Below, in pieces: positions 16,727-25,425 of a DNA stretch of 64,000 nucleotides. The position numbers and the translations under genes were made by a program. Within the stretch, counting starts at the first letter, position 1. Each line of letters begins with the position of its first letter. The notes under the pieces are model-generated. The model searched no databases. It saw nothing but the letters and a program-made list of their open reading frames with translations, and was not told the DNA's origin. Location of the stretch: positions 124,001 through 188,000 of the forward strand of contig NZ_JAFFZS010000014.1 in the NCBI RefSeq assembly GCF_016921115.1, given 5' to 3'. Source of the DNA: Streptomyces actuosus (GTDB lineage: Bacteria > Actinomycetota > Actinomycetes > Streptomycetales > Streptomycetaceae).

Positions 16727-18958
16727 ATGGATCCCGTGCCCGCACTGCAAGAACCACTGGAACAGCCGTTGAAGTCGGTGCTCGGCCCCGCCACCGCGAA
16801 GGTGATGGCCGAGCACCTCGGCCTGCACACCGTCGGCGATCTCCTCCACCACTATCCGCGCAGATACGAGGAGCGCGGGCAGCTCACCCACCTCGCCGAC
16901 CTCCCCATGGACGAGCACGTCACGGTGGTCGCCCAGGTGGCCGACGCCCGCCTGCACACCTTCGCCTCCGCGCGCGCCCCGCGCGGCAAGGGGCAGCGCC
17001 TGGAGGTGACGATCACCGACGGCAGCGGCCGGCTCCAGCTGGTCTTCTTCGGCAACGGAGTGCACAAGCCCCACAAGGAACTGCTGCCCGGCACGCGGGC
17101 GATGTTCGCCGGCAAGGTCTCCGTCTTCAACCGCCGCCTGCAACTCGCCCACCCCGCCTACGAACTGCTCCGCCGCGACGGCGAAGAGGGCGAGGAGACC
17201 GCCGAGGCCTGGGCCGGCGCCCTCATCCCCCTCTACCCGGCCACCGCCAAGCTGGAGTCCTGGAAGATCGGAAAAGCCGTCCAGACCGTCCTGCCCAGCG
17301 CGCAGGAGGCGGTCGACCCGCTGCCCGACTCCCTGCGCGACGGCCGGGGCCTGGTCTCCCTCCCCGAGGCCCTGCTCAAGATCCACCGCCCGCACACCAA
17401 GGCCGACATCGCCGACGCCCGCGCCCGGCTCAAGTGGGACGAGGCCTTCGTCCTCCAGGTCGCCCTCGCCCGCCGCCGCCGCGCCGACGCCCAACTCCCG
17501 GCCGTCCCTCGCACCGCCGGGCCCGACGGCATCCTCGCCGCCTTCGACGACCGCCTCCCCTTCACGCTCACCGACGGCCAGCAGAAGGTCTCCGCGGAGA
17601 TCTTCGACGACCTGGCGCGCGAGCACCCGATGCACCGCCTGCTCCAGGGAGAGGTCGGATCCGGCAAGACCCTCGTCGCCCTGCGCGCCATGCTCGCCGT
17701 CGTCGACGCCGGCGGGCAGGCGGCCATGCTCGCCCCCACCGAGGTGCTCGCCCAGCAACACCACCGGTCCGTCACCGAGATGATGGGCGAGCTCGCCGAG
17801 GGAGGCATGCTCGGCGGCGCGGACCACGGCACCAAGGTGGTCCTGCTCACCGGCTCGATGGGGGCAGCCGCCCGCCGCCGGGCCCTGCTCGACCTCGCCA
17901 CGGGTGAGGCCGGCATCGTCATCGGCACGCACGCGCTGATCGAGGACAAGGTCCGCTTCCACGACCTCGGCCTGGTCGTCGTCGACGAGCAGCACCGCTT
18001 CGGCGTCGAGCAGCGCGACGCCCTGCGCGGCAAGGGCAAGCAGCCCCCGCACCTGCTCGTCATGACCGCCACGCCCATTCCCCGCACCGTCGCCATGACC
18101 GTCTTCGGCGACCTGGAGACCTCCGTCCTCGACCAGCTCCCGGCCGGCCGCTCACCCATCGCCAGCCATGTCGTCCCCGCCGCCGACAAGCCCCATTTCC
18201 TGGCCCGCACCTGGGAGCGGGTGCGGGAGGAGGTCGCCAAGGGCCACCAGGCGTACGTCGTCTGCCCCCGCATCGGCGACGAGGAGGACGGTCCCGCAAA
18301 GGCCGGGAAAGCAGGTGGATCCGCGGAGGACGAGGCCGAGAAGCGGCCCCCGCTCGCCGTCCTGGACGTGGCCGCGCAGCTGGCGCGCGGGCCGCTCGGC
18401 GGCCTCGCCGTCGAGGTGCTGCACGGCCGTATGCAGCCCGACGACAAGGACGCCGTCATGCGTCGCTTCGCCGCCGGCGAGACCGACGTGCTCGTCGCCA
18501 CGACCGTCATCGAGGTCGGCGTCAACGTCCCCAACGCCACCGTCATGGTGATCATGGACGCCGACCGCTTCGGCGTCTCCCAGCTGCACCAGCTGCGCGG
18601 TCGCGTCGGGCGGGGTTCCGCCCCCGGACTGTGCCTGCTGGTCACCGAGATGCCCGAGGCCTCTCCCGCCCGGCAGCGCCTCGGCGCCGTCGCCTCCACC
18701 CTCGACGGCTTCGAACTGTCCCGCATCGACCTCGAACAGCGCCGCGAGGGCGACGTCCTCGGCCAGGCCCAGTCCGGTGCCCGGTCCAGTCTGCGCGTCC
18801 TCGCGGTCATCGAGGACGAGGAGATCATCACCGAGGCCCGCCAGGAAGCCTCGGCCGTCGTGGCGGCCGACCCGGAGCTGACCGGCCTCCCGGGCCTGCG
18901 GACGGCCCTGGACGCCCTGGTGGACGAGGAGAGGGAGCGGTACTTGGAGAAGGGCTGA
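16727..18958 (+). CDS. recG: ATP-dependent DNA helicase RecG
   Basis: This 743-residue superfamily 2 helicase reverses stalled forks and branch-migrates recombination intermediates. The N-terminal wedge (OB-fold) domain covers about residues 50-160. Helicase motifs are LLQGEVGSGKTLVA (Walker A), VVVDEQHRFGVEQRD (motif II in the RecG-type DEQH form), VMTATPIPRT and LHQLRGRVGRG. An acidic and Gly-rich insertion near residue 520 is usual for actinobacteria. No ribosome site precedes the ATG at 16727, and a GTG at 16736 is an alternative start. It is followed by a hairpin and then rsmD. Confidence 0.95.
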   Translation: MDPVPALQEPLEQPLKSVLGPATAKVMAEHLGLHTVGDLLHHYPRRYEERGQLTHLADLPMDEHVTVVAQVADARLHTFASARAPRGKGQRLEVTITDGSGRLQLVFFGNGVHKPHKELLPGTRAMFAGKVSVFNRRLQLAHPAYELLRRDGEEGEETAEAWAGALIPLYPATAKLESWKIGKAVQTVLPSAQEAVDPLPDSLRDGRGLVSLPEALLKIHRPHTKADIADARARLKWDEAFVLQVALARRRRADAQLPAVPRTAGPDGILAAFDDRLPFTLTDGQQKVSAEIFDDLAREHPMHRLLQGEVGSGKTLVALRAMLAVVDAGGQAAMLAPTEVLAQQHHRSVTEMMGELAEGGMLGGADHGTKVVLLTGSMGAAARRRALLDLATGEAGIVIGTHALIEDKVRFHDLGLVVVDEQHRFGVEQRDALRGKGKQPPHLLVMTATPIPRTVAMTVFGDLETSVLDQLPAGRSPIASHVVPAADKPHFLARTWERVREEVAKGHQAYVVCPRIGDEEDGPAKAGKAGGSAEDEAEKRPPLAVLDVAAQLARGPLGGLAVEVLHGRMQPDDKDAVMRRFAAGETDVLVATTVIEVGVNVPNATVMVIMDADRFGVSQLHQLRGRVGRGSAPGLCLLVTEMPEASPARQRLGAVASTLDGFELSRIDLEQRREGDVLGQAQSGARSSLRVLAVIEDEEIITEARQEASAVVAADPELTGLPGLRTALDALVDEERERYLEKG

Positions 18959-18988
18959 GAAAGGCTGAGAGGAGCCGAGAAGGGCCGA

Positions 18989-19029
18989 GGCGGGTCGGCC
19001 CGCGGGCGCAGCGCGCTGCGCGACCCGCC
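18989..19029 (+). terminator. hairpin between recG and rsmD
   Basis: A 9-bp perfect stem (18989-18997 with 19021-19029) encloses a second GC-rich hairpin built on GCGCAGCGCGCTGCGC. No U-run follows. It may attenuate read-through from recG or protect the 3' end. Confidence 0.5.
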
Positions 19030-19067
19030 ACACTGAACTCGAAGCACCCCACTACCAAGGACCCGAG

Positions 19068-19655
19068 ATGACCCGCGTAATCGCCGGCGCAGCCGGCGGA
19101 CGCCGCCTGGCCGTTCCGCCGGGCAACGGCACCCGCCCCACCTCCGACCGCGCACGCGAGGGCCTCCTCTCCACCTGGCAGTCCCTCCTGGGCGGCCCCC
19201 TCGACGGCGAGCGCGTCCTCGACCTGTACGCCGGTTCCGGCGCCGTGGGCCTGGAGGCCCTGTCCCGCGGCGCGAGCCACACCCTGCTGGTCGAGGCCGA
19301 CGCCCGCGCCGCCCGCACCGTCCGGGAGAACGTGCGGAACCTGGGCCTTCCCGGCGCCGAGGTCAGGGCGGGCAGAGCGGAACAGGTCGTCCGCGGCGCA
19401 CCTCCCGCGGAGCCGTACGACATCGTCTTCCTCGACCCGCCGTACGCCGTCTCGGACGACGATCTTCGGGAGATCCTGCTCACACTCCGCTCGGAGGGCT
19501 GGCTCGCGGACGCCGCCGTCGTCACCGTGGAGCGCAGCACCAGAGGCGGCGAATTCCGGTGGCCGGACGGCTTCGACGCCGTTCGGGCCCGTCGCTACGG
19601 CGAGGGAACGTTTTGGTACGGTCGCGCCGCCTCTACGTGCGAAGACGCACGATGA
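19068..19655 (+). CDS. rsmD: 16S rRNA (guanine966-N2)-methyltransferase RsmD
   Basis: This 195-residue class I methyltransferase modifies G966 of 16S rRNA. The SAM-binding motif is LDLYAGSGAVGLEALSRGA near residue 47, and the catalytic N-methyltransferase motif is DPPY in VFLDPPYAVSD near residue 123. The N-terminal RVIAGAAGGRRLAVP is a family signature. AAGGA lies 7 bases before the ATG. An ATG overlapping its stop (19652) is in frame with coaD, so the two genes are probably coupled or co-transcribed. Confidence 0.95.
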   Translation: MTRVIAGAAGGRRLAVPPGNGTRPTSDRAREGLLSTWQSLLGGPLDGERVLDLYAGSGAVGLEALSRGASHTLLVEADARAARTVRENVRNLGLPGAEVRAGRAEQVVRGAPPAEPYDIVFLDPPYAVSDDDLREILLTLRSEGWLADAAVVTVERSTRGGEFRWPDGFDAVRARRYGEGTFWYGRAASTCEDAR

Positions 19656-19681
19656 CCGGACCGGAGAGCGAGGGAACTCAA

Positions 19682-20161
19682 GTGCGCCGCGCCGTATGTC
19701 CCGGGTCGTTCGACCCGATCACCAACGGACACCTCGACATCATCGCCCGGGCTTCCCGCCTGTACGACGAGGTGTACGTCGCGGTGATGATCAACAAGGC
19801 CAAGAAGGGCCTGTTCGAGATCGAGGAGCGGATCGAGCTGATCCGCGACGTCACCGCCGAGTACGGGAACGTCCGCGTCGAGGCCTTCCACGGCCTGCTC
19901 GTCGACTTCTGCAAGCAGCGCGACATCCCGGCCATCGTCAAGGGCCTGCGCGCGGTCAGCGACTTCGACTACGAGCTGCAGATGGCCCAGATGAACAACG
20001 GCCTCACCGGCGTCGAGACCCTCTTCGTCCCGACCAACCCCACCTACAGCTTCCTGTCCTCCTCCCTGGTCAAGGAAGTGGCCCAGTGGGGCGGCGACGT
20101 CTCCCACCTGGTGCCGCCGGCCGTCCTGGAGGCCCTCGACCGGCGTCTGCGCCAAGGCTGA
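19682..20161 (+). CDS. coaD: pantetheine-phosphate adenylyltransferase CoaD
   Basis: This 159-residue nucleotidyltransferase makes dephospho-CoA from 4'-phosphopantetheine and ATP. The N-terminal PGSFDPITNGHLDII holds the T/HxGH nucleotide motif, and the C-terminal TYSFLSSSLVKEVA is the ISSTxIR-like block. I chose GTG 19682 because it gives the standard family length and follows GAGGGA. A longer form from ATG 19652 overlaps the rsmD stop and would add ten non-conserved residues; translational coupling makes this alternative possible. Confidence 0.95.
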   Translation: MRRAVCPGSFDPITNGHLDIIARASRLYDEVYVAVMINKAKKGLFEIEERIELIRDVTAEYGNVRVEAFHGLLVDFCKQRDIPAIVKGLRAVSDFDYELQMAQMNNGLTGVETLFVPTNPTYSFLSSSLVKEVAQWGGDVSHLVPPAVLEALDRRLRQG

Positions 20162-20184
20162 ACGGGCCACAGCCCAACGGGCTA

Positions 20185-20190
20185 CAGTCG
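20185..20190 (+). promoter_or_regulatory. possible -10 element for the DivIVA-like gene
   Basis: TACAGT fits the Streptomyces TANNNT -10 pattern and lies 44 bases before the GTG of the next gene. No clear -35 partner is seen. Confidence 0.3.
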
Positions 20191-20234
20191 TCCCGTCCGT
20201 CTCCAACACATCGGTAGAGAGTGGCGAGCACACG

Positions 20235-21314
20235 GTGGACGTGCAGAAGAAGCTCGACGAGATCGTGGCCACGGTCTCCAGCGCCCGAGCCATGCCCATG
20301 TCGGCGTCGTGCGTGGTCAACCGCGCCGACCTGCTCGCGATGCTGGAGGAGGTCCGGCAGGCCCTGCCCGGCTCCCTCGCCCAGGCCCAGGAACTCATCG
20401 GCGGCCGTGAGCAGATGGTCGAGGACGCCCGCCGCGAGGCCGAGCGGATCATCGAGCAGGCGCACAGCGAGCGCGGCTCGCTGATCTCCGGCACCGAGGT
20501 CGCCCGCCGCTCCATGGCCGAGAGCGACCGCATCCTCGCCGAAGCCCGCCAGGAGGCCGAGGAGGTCCGCGCGGAGGCAGACGACTACGTCGACTCCAAG
20601 CTCGCCAACTTCGAGGTCGTCCTGACCAAGACCCTCGGCTCGGTCGGCCGGGGCCGCGAGAAGCTCCTCGGGACCGGGCCCCGCCCCGAGGAGCAGGGCT
20701 ACGTGGACCCGGAGGACGACGACGCCCCCGAGCGCAGCCACGACCCCGAGACCCTGCGCCGCGACGCCGACGCGTATGTCGACACCAAGCTCGGCGCGTT
20801 CGAGGCGGTCCTGGCCAAGACCCTGGAGGCGGTCGGCCGCGGCCGCCAGAAATTGCACGGCCGGATCGCCACGGACGACCTCGGCGCCCTGGCCGACGAC
20901 ACCTCCACCGTCCAGCACTCCAGCGACGCCGACTACCTCGCCGACCTCACGGCCCTCGCCGAGCAGGACGCAGCGGCCCAGGCGCAGCAGTCGCAGCAGT
21001 CGTCGTACGTCTACCAGCAGCAGCCGGACCCCTACGCCGGCTACCAGCAGCAGTACGCCCAGCAGGACGCCTACGGCTACCCGCAGGCAGACCCCTACGC
21101 CTCCGGGTACGGCACGGCGGGCGCCGCCTCCTACCAGGGCGGCTACGAGGTCCCCCAGCAGCCCGGCTACGACCCTCAGCAGACCCACCCGTCCCACGAG
21201 CCCCAGCAGCAGGACCCGCAGGGCTACGCGCTCGACGAGACCAGCCTCTTCGACACAGGCATGATCAGTGCGGAGCAGCTGAGGGCCTACGAACAGGGCC
21301 GCGGGTTGCAGTAG
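20235..21314 (+). CDS. DivIVA/cell-division-initiation-like coiled-coil protein
   Basis: This 359-residue cytoplasmic protein has an Ala/Glu/Arg-rich coiled coil over roughly residues 45-130, as in DivIVA-type and F0-b-like stalk proteins, and a C-terminal 120 residues rich in Gln, Tyr and Pro that should be disordered. A 32-residue unit occurs twice: one copy starts DDYVDSKLANFEVVL near residue 116 and the other DAYVDTKLGAFEAVL near residue 178. The genomic position after coaD is typical for Streptomyces. A role in polar growth or cell-wall scaffolding is inferred from the family only. Confidence 0.75.
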   Translation: MDVQKKLDEIVATVSSARAMPMSASCVVNRADLLAMLEEVRQALPGSLAQAQELIGGREQMVEDARREAERIIEQAHSERGSLISGTEVARRSMAESDRILAEARQEAEEVRAEADDYVDSKLANFEVVLTKTLGSVGRGREKLLGTGPRPEEQGYVDPEDDDAPERSHDPETLRRDADAYVDTKLGAFEAVLAKTLEAVGRGRQKLHGRIATDDLGALADDTSTVQHSSDADYLADLTALAEQDAAAQAQQSQQSSYVYQQQPDPYAGYQQQYAQQDAYGYPQADPYASGYGTAGAASYQGGYEVPQQPGYDPQQTHPSHEPQQQDPQGYALDETSLFDTGMISAEQLRAYEQGRGLQ

Positions 21315-21323
21315 AGCACCGGA

Positions 21324-21353
21324 TTGGGTCCTGGGCGAAAGGTCAAGTATCCT
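21324..21353 (+). promoter_or_regulatory. predicted promoter of the yceD-rpmF-rnc operon
   Basis: TTGGGT (21324-21329) and TATCCT (21348-21353) are spaced by 18 bp, about 90 bases before the yceD ATG. It would drive the three tightly packed genes yceD, rpmF and rnc. Confidence 0.45.
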
Positions 21354-21445
21354 GGCCCTTCGGTCGCGTCTACGTCCGCGATCTGCGCTGCCCTGGAGCA
21401 CCGAGGGGTGGTGTCTCCTCCAAGTTTGGAAGACCGAAAGCAGTA

Positions 21446-22102
21446 ATGGCTCACAACGCCCGCCTCGACCACCGCGACCCTCTCGTGTTCGACACGCACG
21501 AGCTGGGGCGGCGGCCTGGTGCGTTGCAGCGCCTGAACCGCTCGGTCCCCACTCCCCGGGACTTCGGTGTCCAGGGAGTCATCGGCGTGCCGGAAGGTAC
21601 TCCGCTGGAGCTCGAACTCCGACTCGAGTCCGTCATGGAAGGGGTGCTCGTCACAGGCACCGCCCGTGCACAGGCCGAGGGGGAGTGCGTAAGGTGTCTG
21701 GAGTCGCTTCGCCTCGATGTCGAAGCGGAATTCCAGGAGATGTTCTCGTACCCTGACGCCGACGACCGGGGCCGCGTCCAGCACGCGGAGCCCGGCGACG
21801 ACGCCGAGGACGACGAGGACAGGCTCTTCCTCGAGGACGGACTTTTCGACCTCGAACCTCTGCTGCGGGACGCGGTGGTGCTCGCACTGCCGATGCAGCC
21901 GGTGTGCCAGGAAGACTGCCCGGGTCTGTGCTCCCAGTGCGGAGCGCGGCTCGCGGACGACCCGGACCACCATCACGACGCCGTCGACATCCGTTGGGCG
22001 GCATTGCAGGGATTCGCCGATTCACTCGAAGCCGGCGATAAGGACGAGATGAGCGGCGACGCGACTCGATCAGCGCGCGTCGACGAGAAGCAGGAGAAGT
22101 AG
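21446..22102 (+). CDS. YceD/DUF177 family protein
   Basis: This 218-residue protein belongs to the DUF177 (YceD) family, which in bacteria and plants lies beside rpmF and is linked to 23S rRNA accumulation. It has cysteine pairs in GECVRCLE near residue 75 and CQEDCPGLCSQCG near residue 153, which could bind zinc. An acidic stretch separates them. The C-terminal 20 residues are charged and variable. Only 2 bp separate its stop from rpmF, so they are one transcription unit. The precise biochemical role is not known. Confidence 0.88.
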   Translation: MAHNARLDHRDPLVFDTHELGRRPGALQRLNRSVPTPRDFGVQGVIGVPEGTPLELELRLESVMEGVLVTGTARAQAEGECVRCLESLRLDVEAEFQEMFSYPDADDRGRVQHAEPGDDAEDDEDRLFLEDGLFDLEPLLRDAVVLALPMQPVCQEDCPGLCSQCGARLADDPDHHHDAVDIRWAALQGFADSLEAGDKDEMSGDATRSARVDEKQEK

Positions 22103-22104
22103 CC

Positions 22105-22278
22105 GTGGCTGTTCCGAAGCGGAAGATGTCGCGCAGCAACACGCGCCACCGCCGGTCGCAGTGGAAGGCTGCGGTCCCCACCCTGGTCGCGTGCGAGCGC
22201 TGCCACGAGCCCAAGCAGCAGCACATCGCGTGCCCGTCGTGCGGCACCTACAACAAGCGCCAGGTCCTCGAGGTCTGA
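22105..22278 (+). CDS. rpmF: 50S ribosomal protein L32
   Basis: This 57-residue protein is a component of the large subunit. It starts MAVPKRKMSRSNTRHRRSQ and carries the zinc ribbon CERC...CPSC, so it is the C+ form. The GTG at 22105 follows GGAGAA by 6 bases, inside the end of yceD. Its 7-bp spacing to rnc completes the conserved yceD-rpmF-rnc block. Confidence 0.97.
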   Translation: MAVPKRKMSRSNTRHRRSQWKAAVPTLVACERCHEPKQQHIACPSCGTYNKRQVLEV

Positions 22279-22285
22279 GCGGCTG

Positions 22286-23089
22286 GTGAGAGGCACTGTG
22301 TCCACGCCGAAGAAGAACTCTGCGGACAACCAGGCCTCGTCCCACACGCTTCTGGAAGGGCGGCTCGGCTACAAGGTCGAGTCCGCCCTTCTGGTGCGTG
22401 CGCTGACCCACCGCTCGTACGCGTACGAGAACGGCGGTCTGCCGACGAACGAGCGACTGGAGTTCCTCGGGGACTCCGTGCTCGGCCTCGTCGTCACCGA
22501 CACGCTGTACCGCACCCACCCCGACCTGCCCGAGGGCCAGCTGGCCAAGCTGCGGGCCGCGGTGGTCAACTCGCGTGCGTTGGCGGAGGTCGGCCGTGGG
22601 CTCGACCTGGGCTCCTTCATCCGGCTCGGCCGGGGTGAAGAGGGCACGGGCGGCCGGGACAAGGCGTCCATCCTCGCCGACACCCTGGAAGCGGTGATCG
22701 GTGCGGTCTATCTCGACCAGGGCCTCGACGCGGCCTCCGAACTGGTGCACCGCCTGTTCGATCCCCTGATCGAGAAGTCCTCCAACCTGGGAGCCGGCCT
22801 GGACTGGAAGACGTCCCTCCAGGAGCTCACCGCGACCGAGGGGCTCGGTGTTCCCGAGTACCTGGTCACGGAGACCGGGCCCGACCACGAGAAGACCTTC
22901 ACTGCTGCTGCCCGCGTCGGAGGCGTCTCGTACGGCACCGGCACCGGCCGCAGCAAGAAGGAGGCGGAGCAGCAGGCCGCGGAGTCCGCGTGGCGGGCCA
23001 TCCGGGCCGCGGCGGACGAACGCGCCAAGGCAGCTGCCGAGGCGTCCGAGTCCACCGAGGGCGCCGACGAGGCGCCGGCCTCCGCCTGA
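22286..23089 (+). CDS. rnc: ribonuclease III (AbsB-type)
   Basis: This 267-residue double-strand-specific endonuclease processes rRNA precursors and mRNAs. The signature NERLEFLGDSVLGLV with the metal-binding acidic residues is near residue 52, a second acidic site is ASILADTLEAVIGAVY, and a C-terminal dsRNA-binding domain includes GRSKKEAEQQAAE. An Ala/Glu-rich tail follows. In S. coelicolor the orthologue is AbsB, a global regulator of antibiotic production. The first GTG (22286) was taken from family similarity; a GTG at 22298 has the nearer purine-rich site and is an alternative. Confidence 0.94.
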   Translation: MRGTVSTPKKNSADNQASSHTLLEGRLGYKVESALLVRALTHRSYAYENGGLPTNERLEFLGDSVLGLVVTDTLYRTHPDLPEGQLAKLRAAVVNSRALAEVGRGLDLGSFIRLGRGEEGTGGRDKASILADTLEAVIGAVYLDQGLDAASELVHRLFDPLIEKSSNLGAGLDWKTSLQELTATEGLGVPEYLVTETGPDHEKTFTAAARVGGVSYGTGTGRSKKEAEQQAAESAWRAIRAAADERAKAAAEASESTEGADEAPASA

Positions 23090-23114
23090 CCGGCACCAGT
23101 CGATACACCGGACC

Positions 23115-23152
23115 GAGCGTCCGCCCCCGGCAGAGCCCCGGGGCGGGCGCTC
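23115..23152 (+). terminator. hairpin terminator downstream of rnc
   Basis: A 13-bp stem with one wobble pair (23115-23127 with 23140-23152) begins 25 bases after the rnc stop. The rest of the 305-base rnc-mutM gap is GC-rich without a gene. A TAGGCT -10-like hexamer lies at 23351-23356 before mutM. Confidence 0.6.
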
Positions 23153-23394
23153 GACCCGTACCCGAAGCCCCGGCGGGGTGCCGGGCGCGGTGTGCGGGCC
23201 CGACGACCCAGGTCCGGGCCTCCGCCGTGGTGGCGCCGGGCTGCCGGCGGCCCGAGGCGCCGCCGCCCGACCGGTCCGTGCCACCGCCGCACCGGGACGA
23301 GCGGCGTCCCCCGCCCCCCGGTGGCCGAGGGACGTCCACGGCTGCCGCGCTAGGCTTCCCGGCAGCGCCGTCCTGAGGAGCCCTGAGGAGATCC

Positions 23395-24255
23395 GTGCCC
23401 GAACTGCCCGAGGTCGAGGTCGTCCGGCGGGGTCTGGAACGGTGGGTCGCCCACCGGACCGTCGCCGACGCCGAGGTGCTGCACCCGCGTGCGGTCCGCC
23501 GTCATGTGGCCGGTGCCGACGACTTCACCCATCGCCTCAAGGGGCACCGCATCGGCACGCCCCGACGCCGCGGCAAGTACCTGTGGCTGCCCCTGGAGGA
23601 CACCGACCAGGCGGTCCTGGCCCACCTCGGCATGAGCGGCCAGCTGCTGGTGCAGCCGCACCAGGCGCCGCCGGAGAAGCACCTGCGCATCCGCGTCCGG
23701 TTCGCGGACGACCAGGACACCGAGCTCCGCTTCGTCGACCAGCGCACCTTCGGCGGCCTGTCGCTGCACGACACCACCCTCGACGGGCTGCCCGACGTCA
23801 TCGCGCACATCGCCCGCGACCCTCTCGACCCGCTCTTCGACGACGACGCCTTCCACCGGGCGCTGCGCCGCAAGCGCACCACCGTCAAGCGGGCCCTGCT
23901 GGACCAGTCGCTGATCAGCGGGGTCGGCAACATCTATGCGGACGAGGCGCTCTGGCGTTCCCGCATCCACTACGACCGTCCGACCGCGAGCCTTACCCGC
24001 CCGCGCGCCGTGGAGCTGCTCGGGCACGTCCGGGACGTGATGAACGCGGCCCTCTCCGTCGGCGGCACGAGCTTCGACAGCCTGTACGTCAACGTCAACG
24101 GCGAGTCGGGCTACTTCGACCGCTCGCTCGACGCCTACGGCCGCGAGGGCCTGCCGTGCCGGCGGTGCGGCACGCCGATGCTCCGCAGGCCCTGGATGAA
24201 CCGGTCCAGCTACTTCTGCCCGCGCTGTCAGCGGCCGCCACGCGTCACGTCGTAG
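23395..24255 (+). CDS. mutM: formamidopyrimidine-DNA glycosylase (Fpg/MutM)
   Basis: This 286-residue bifunctional glycosylase and AP lyase removes 8-oxoguanine and ring-opened purines. The catalytic N terminus PELPEVEVVRRGLE (Pro2 and Glu3) is intact, the beta-strand lysine is in RRRGKYLWL, the helix-two-turn-helix has SGVGNIYADEAL, and the C-terminal zinc finger CRRCG...CPRC is complete. The GTG follows AGGAGATCC. It is the last backbone gene before an accessory patch, and its 3' end overlaps the end of the convergent HxlR gene by 28 bp. Confidence 0.95.
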   Translation: MPELPEVEVVRRGLERWVAHRTVADAEVLHPRAVRRHVAGADDFTHRLKGHRIGTPRRRGKYLWLPLEDTDQAVLAHLGMSGQLLVQPHQAPPEKHLRIRVRFADDQDTELRFVDQRTFGGLSLHDTTLDGLPDVIAHIARDPLDPLFDDDAFHRALRRKRTTVKRALLDQSLISGVGNIYADEALWRSRIHYDRPTASLTRPRAVELLGHVRDVMNAALSVGGTSFDSLYVNVNGESGYFDRSLDAYGREGLPCRRCGTPMLRRPWMNRSSYFCPRCQRPPRVTS

Positions 24256-24629
24256 CGTTCCCGGGCGGCGAGGACGTCGTCCATGCTGCCCTCGACGAAG
24301 TGGATGAGGGCGAGCAGGCGCTCGGCGACGCCGCGGCCCAGCGGGGTGAGCTCGTAGTCCACGCGCGGCGGGTTGGTCGGCTGTGCCTCCCGGTGCACCA
24401 GACCGTCGCGCTCCAGCGCGTGCAGTGTCTGGGAGAGCATCTTCTCGCTCACACCGTCGACGCGGCGGCGCAGCTCGTTGAACCGCAGTGACCCCTCGTG
24501 CAGCGCCCCGAGCGTGAGTGAGCCCCACCTGCCGGTCACGTGTTCCAGGGTGCCGCGCGAGGGGCAGGCCTTGGCGAACACGTTGTACGGGAGGTCCTGC
24601 TCCGACGTGTGCTCCTGCGTGGTGGTCAT
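24228..24629 (-). CDS. HxlR family transcriptional regulator
   Basis: This 133-residue winged-helix protein belongs to the HxlR/DUF24 family, whose members sense quinones, aldehydes or oxidants. The DNA-binding core is HVTGRWGSLTLGALH...FNELRRRVDGVSEKMLSQTLHALERDG. A single cysteine at residue 22 (KACPSRG) sits where redox-sensing members have their reactive Cys. The ATG at 24629 lacks a good ribosome site, and a TTG at 24662 is a possible longer start. A perfect inverted repeat lies 40 bp upstream, so autoregulation is likely. No reductase gene, the common target, lies beside it. Confidence 0.87.
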   Translation of the reverse strand: MTTTQEHTSEQDLPYNVFAKACPSRGTLEHVTGRWGSLTLGALHEGSLRFNELRRRVDGVSEKMLSQTLHALERDGLVHREAQPTNPPRVDYELTPLGRGVAERLLALIHFVEGSMDDVLAARERYDVTRGGR

Positions 24630-24668
24630 GCCGCCAGCGTACTGGACGGCAGCGCTGTCCAACAGATT

Positions 24669-24689
24669 GCACTAACCAAGGGTTAGTGC
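24669..24689. promoter_or_regulatory. perfect inverted repeat, likely HxlR operator
   Basis: GCACTAACC and GGTTAGTGC form a perfect 9-3-9 palindrome just upstream of the HxlR gene. HxlR-family operators are often palindromes with ACTA/TAGT ends. I infer this is the autoregulatory site. It also faces the + strand, where only a remnant gene remains. Confidence 0.6.
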
Positions 24690-24905
24690 TCCGGTGCTGC
24701 CCCGGATCACCCGCGGTGTCCCGCCCGGTCCGGGCACGAGACTCGTTCCTCCGCGTGGGCCTGACCAGGGAGGACGCCTGCCCCGACGTACTGCTCGCCC
24801 ACGCGGGGGCCGAGGGCCCGTCGCCGCGCGTGGGTGAGTGGGAGGCCCCGCGCGGCAGCCGGTGCCGCTCCAGGCTCGGCCCCACAGGGACGGAGCACTC
24901 CGCGC

Positions 24906-25193
24906 ATGGTTCACCCCAGCGTGGCCGCACTGATGAGGATCCTGCCGCCGCCTCCGGTCGACTCCGGGGGCAGATACCAGGTCCAGGTCCCGGCGCCGCT
25001 CGCGGACTCCGGAGGCGACCGCTTCGACGGGGAGGACCTCGCGGCACGCACCGGTTGGCGCTATCCCTCCGACTACCGGTGCTTCCTGGAGACCTACGGT
25101 GCGGGCGGCGAGATATCCGGGACCATAGGCATCGACTCACCCCCGCCCGCAGGCGTGGAACACCGCGTCGACCGCCGCGACGTCTACCTTTGA
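24906..25193 (+). pseudogene. truncated SMI1/KNR4 (SUKH)-like protein remnant
   Basis: This 95-residue reading frame has a central stretch, TGWRYPSDYRCFLETYG followed by AGGEISG, that matches the start of the SUKH (SMI1/KNR4) fold, in which a Leu/Trp-Pro-x-D-Y/F-x-x-F-L motif is followed by a glycine-rich strand. Full domains run about 120-150 residues, and here the frame stops soon after the second strand, so it is probably truncated. SUKH proteins are often immunity proteins for polymorphic toxins. No toxin is nearby. The match is by eye and could be wrong. Confidence 0.4.
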
Positions 25194-25425
25194 TCAGCCA
25201 GCTCCGGCCGAGGCGACGGCCGACCGCACCGGCTGGTGCCCGGCCCTGCCCGGCGTCGCCGATGCCGGAGGCTGATGTCAGTGGCTGATGAAGCGAAGGA
25301 GCGGGCCTCTCACCTGCGGCCGTTCCCTCCAACACCGCTGTGGCCCGCTCGGCTGCCGCCGGCTCGTCGGCCTCGACCGTCGTCGAGCGCCTTGGGGCGG
25401 ACCGGGGGGCGGCCCCGGAAGGGGG

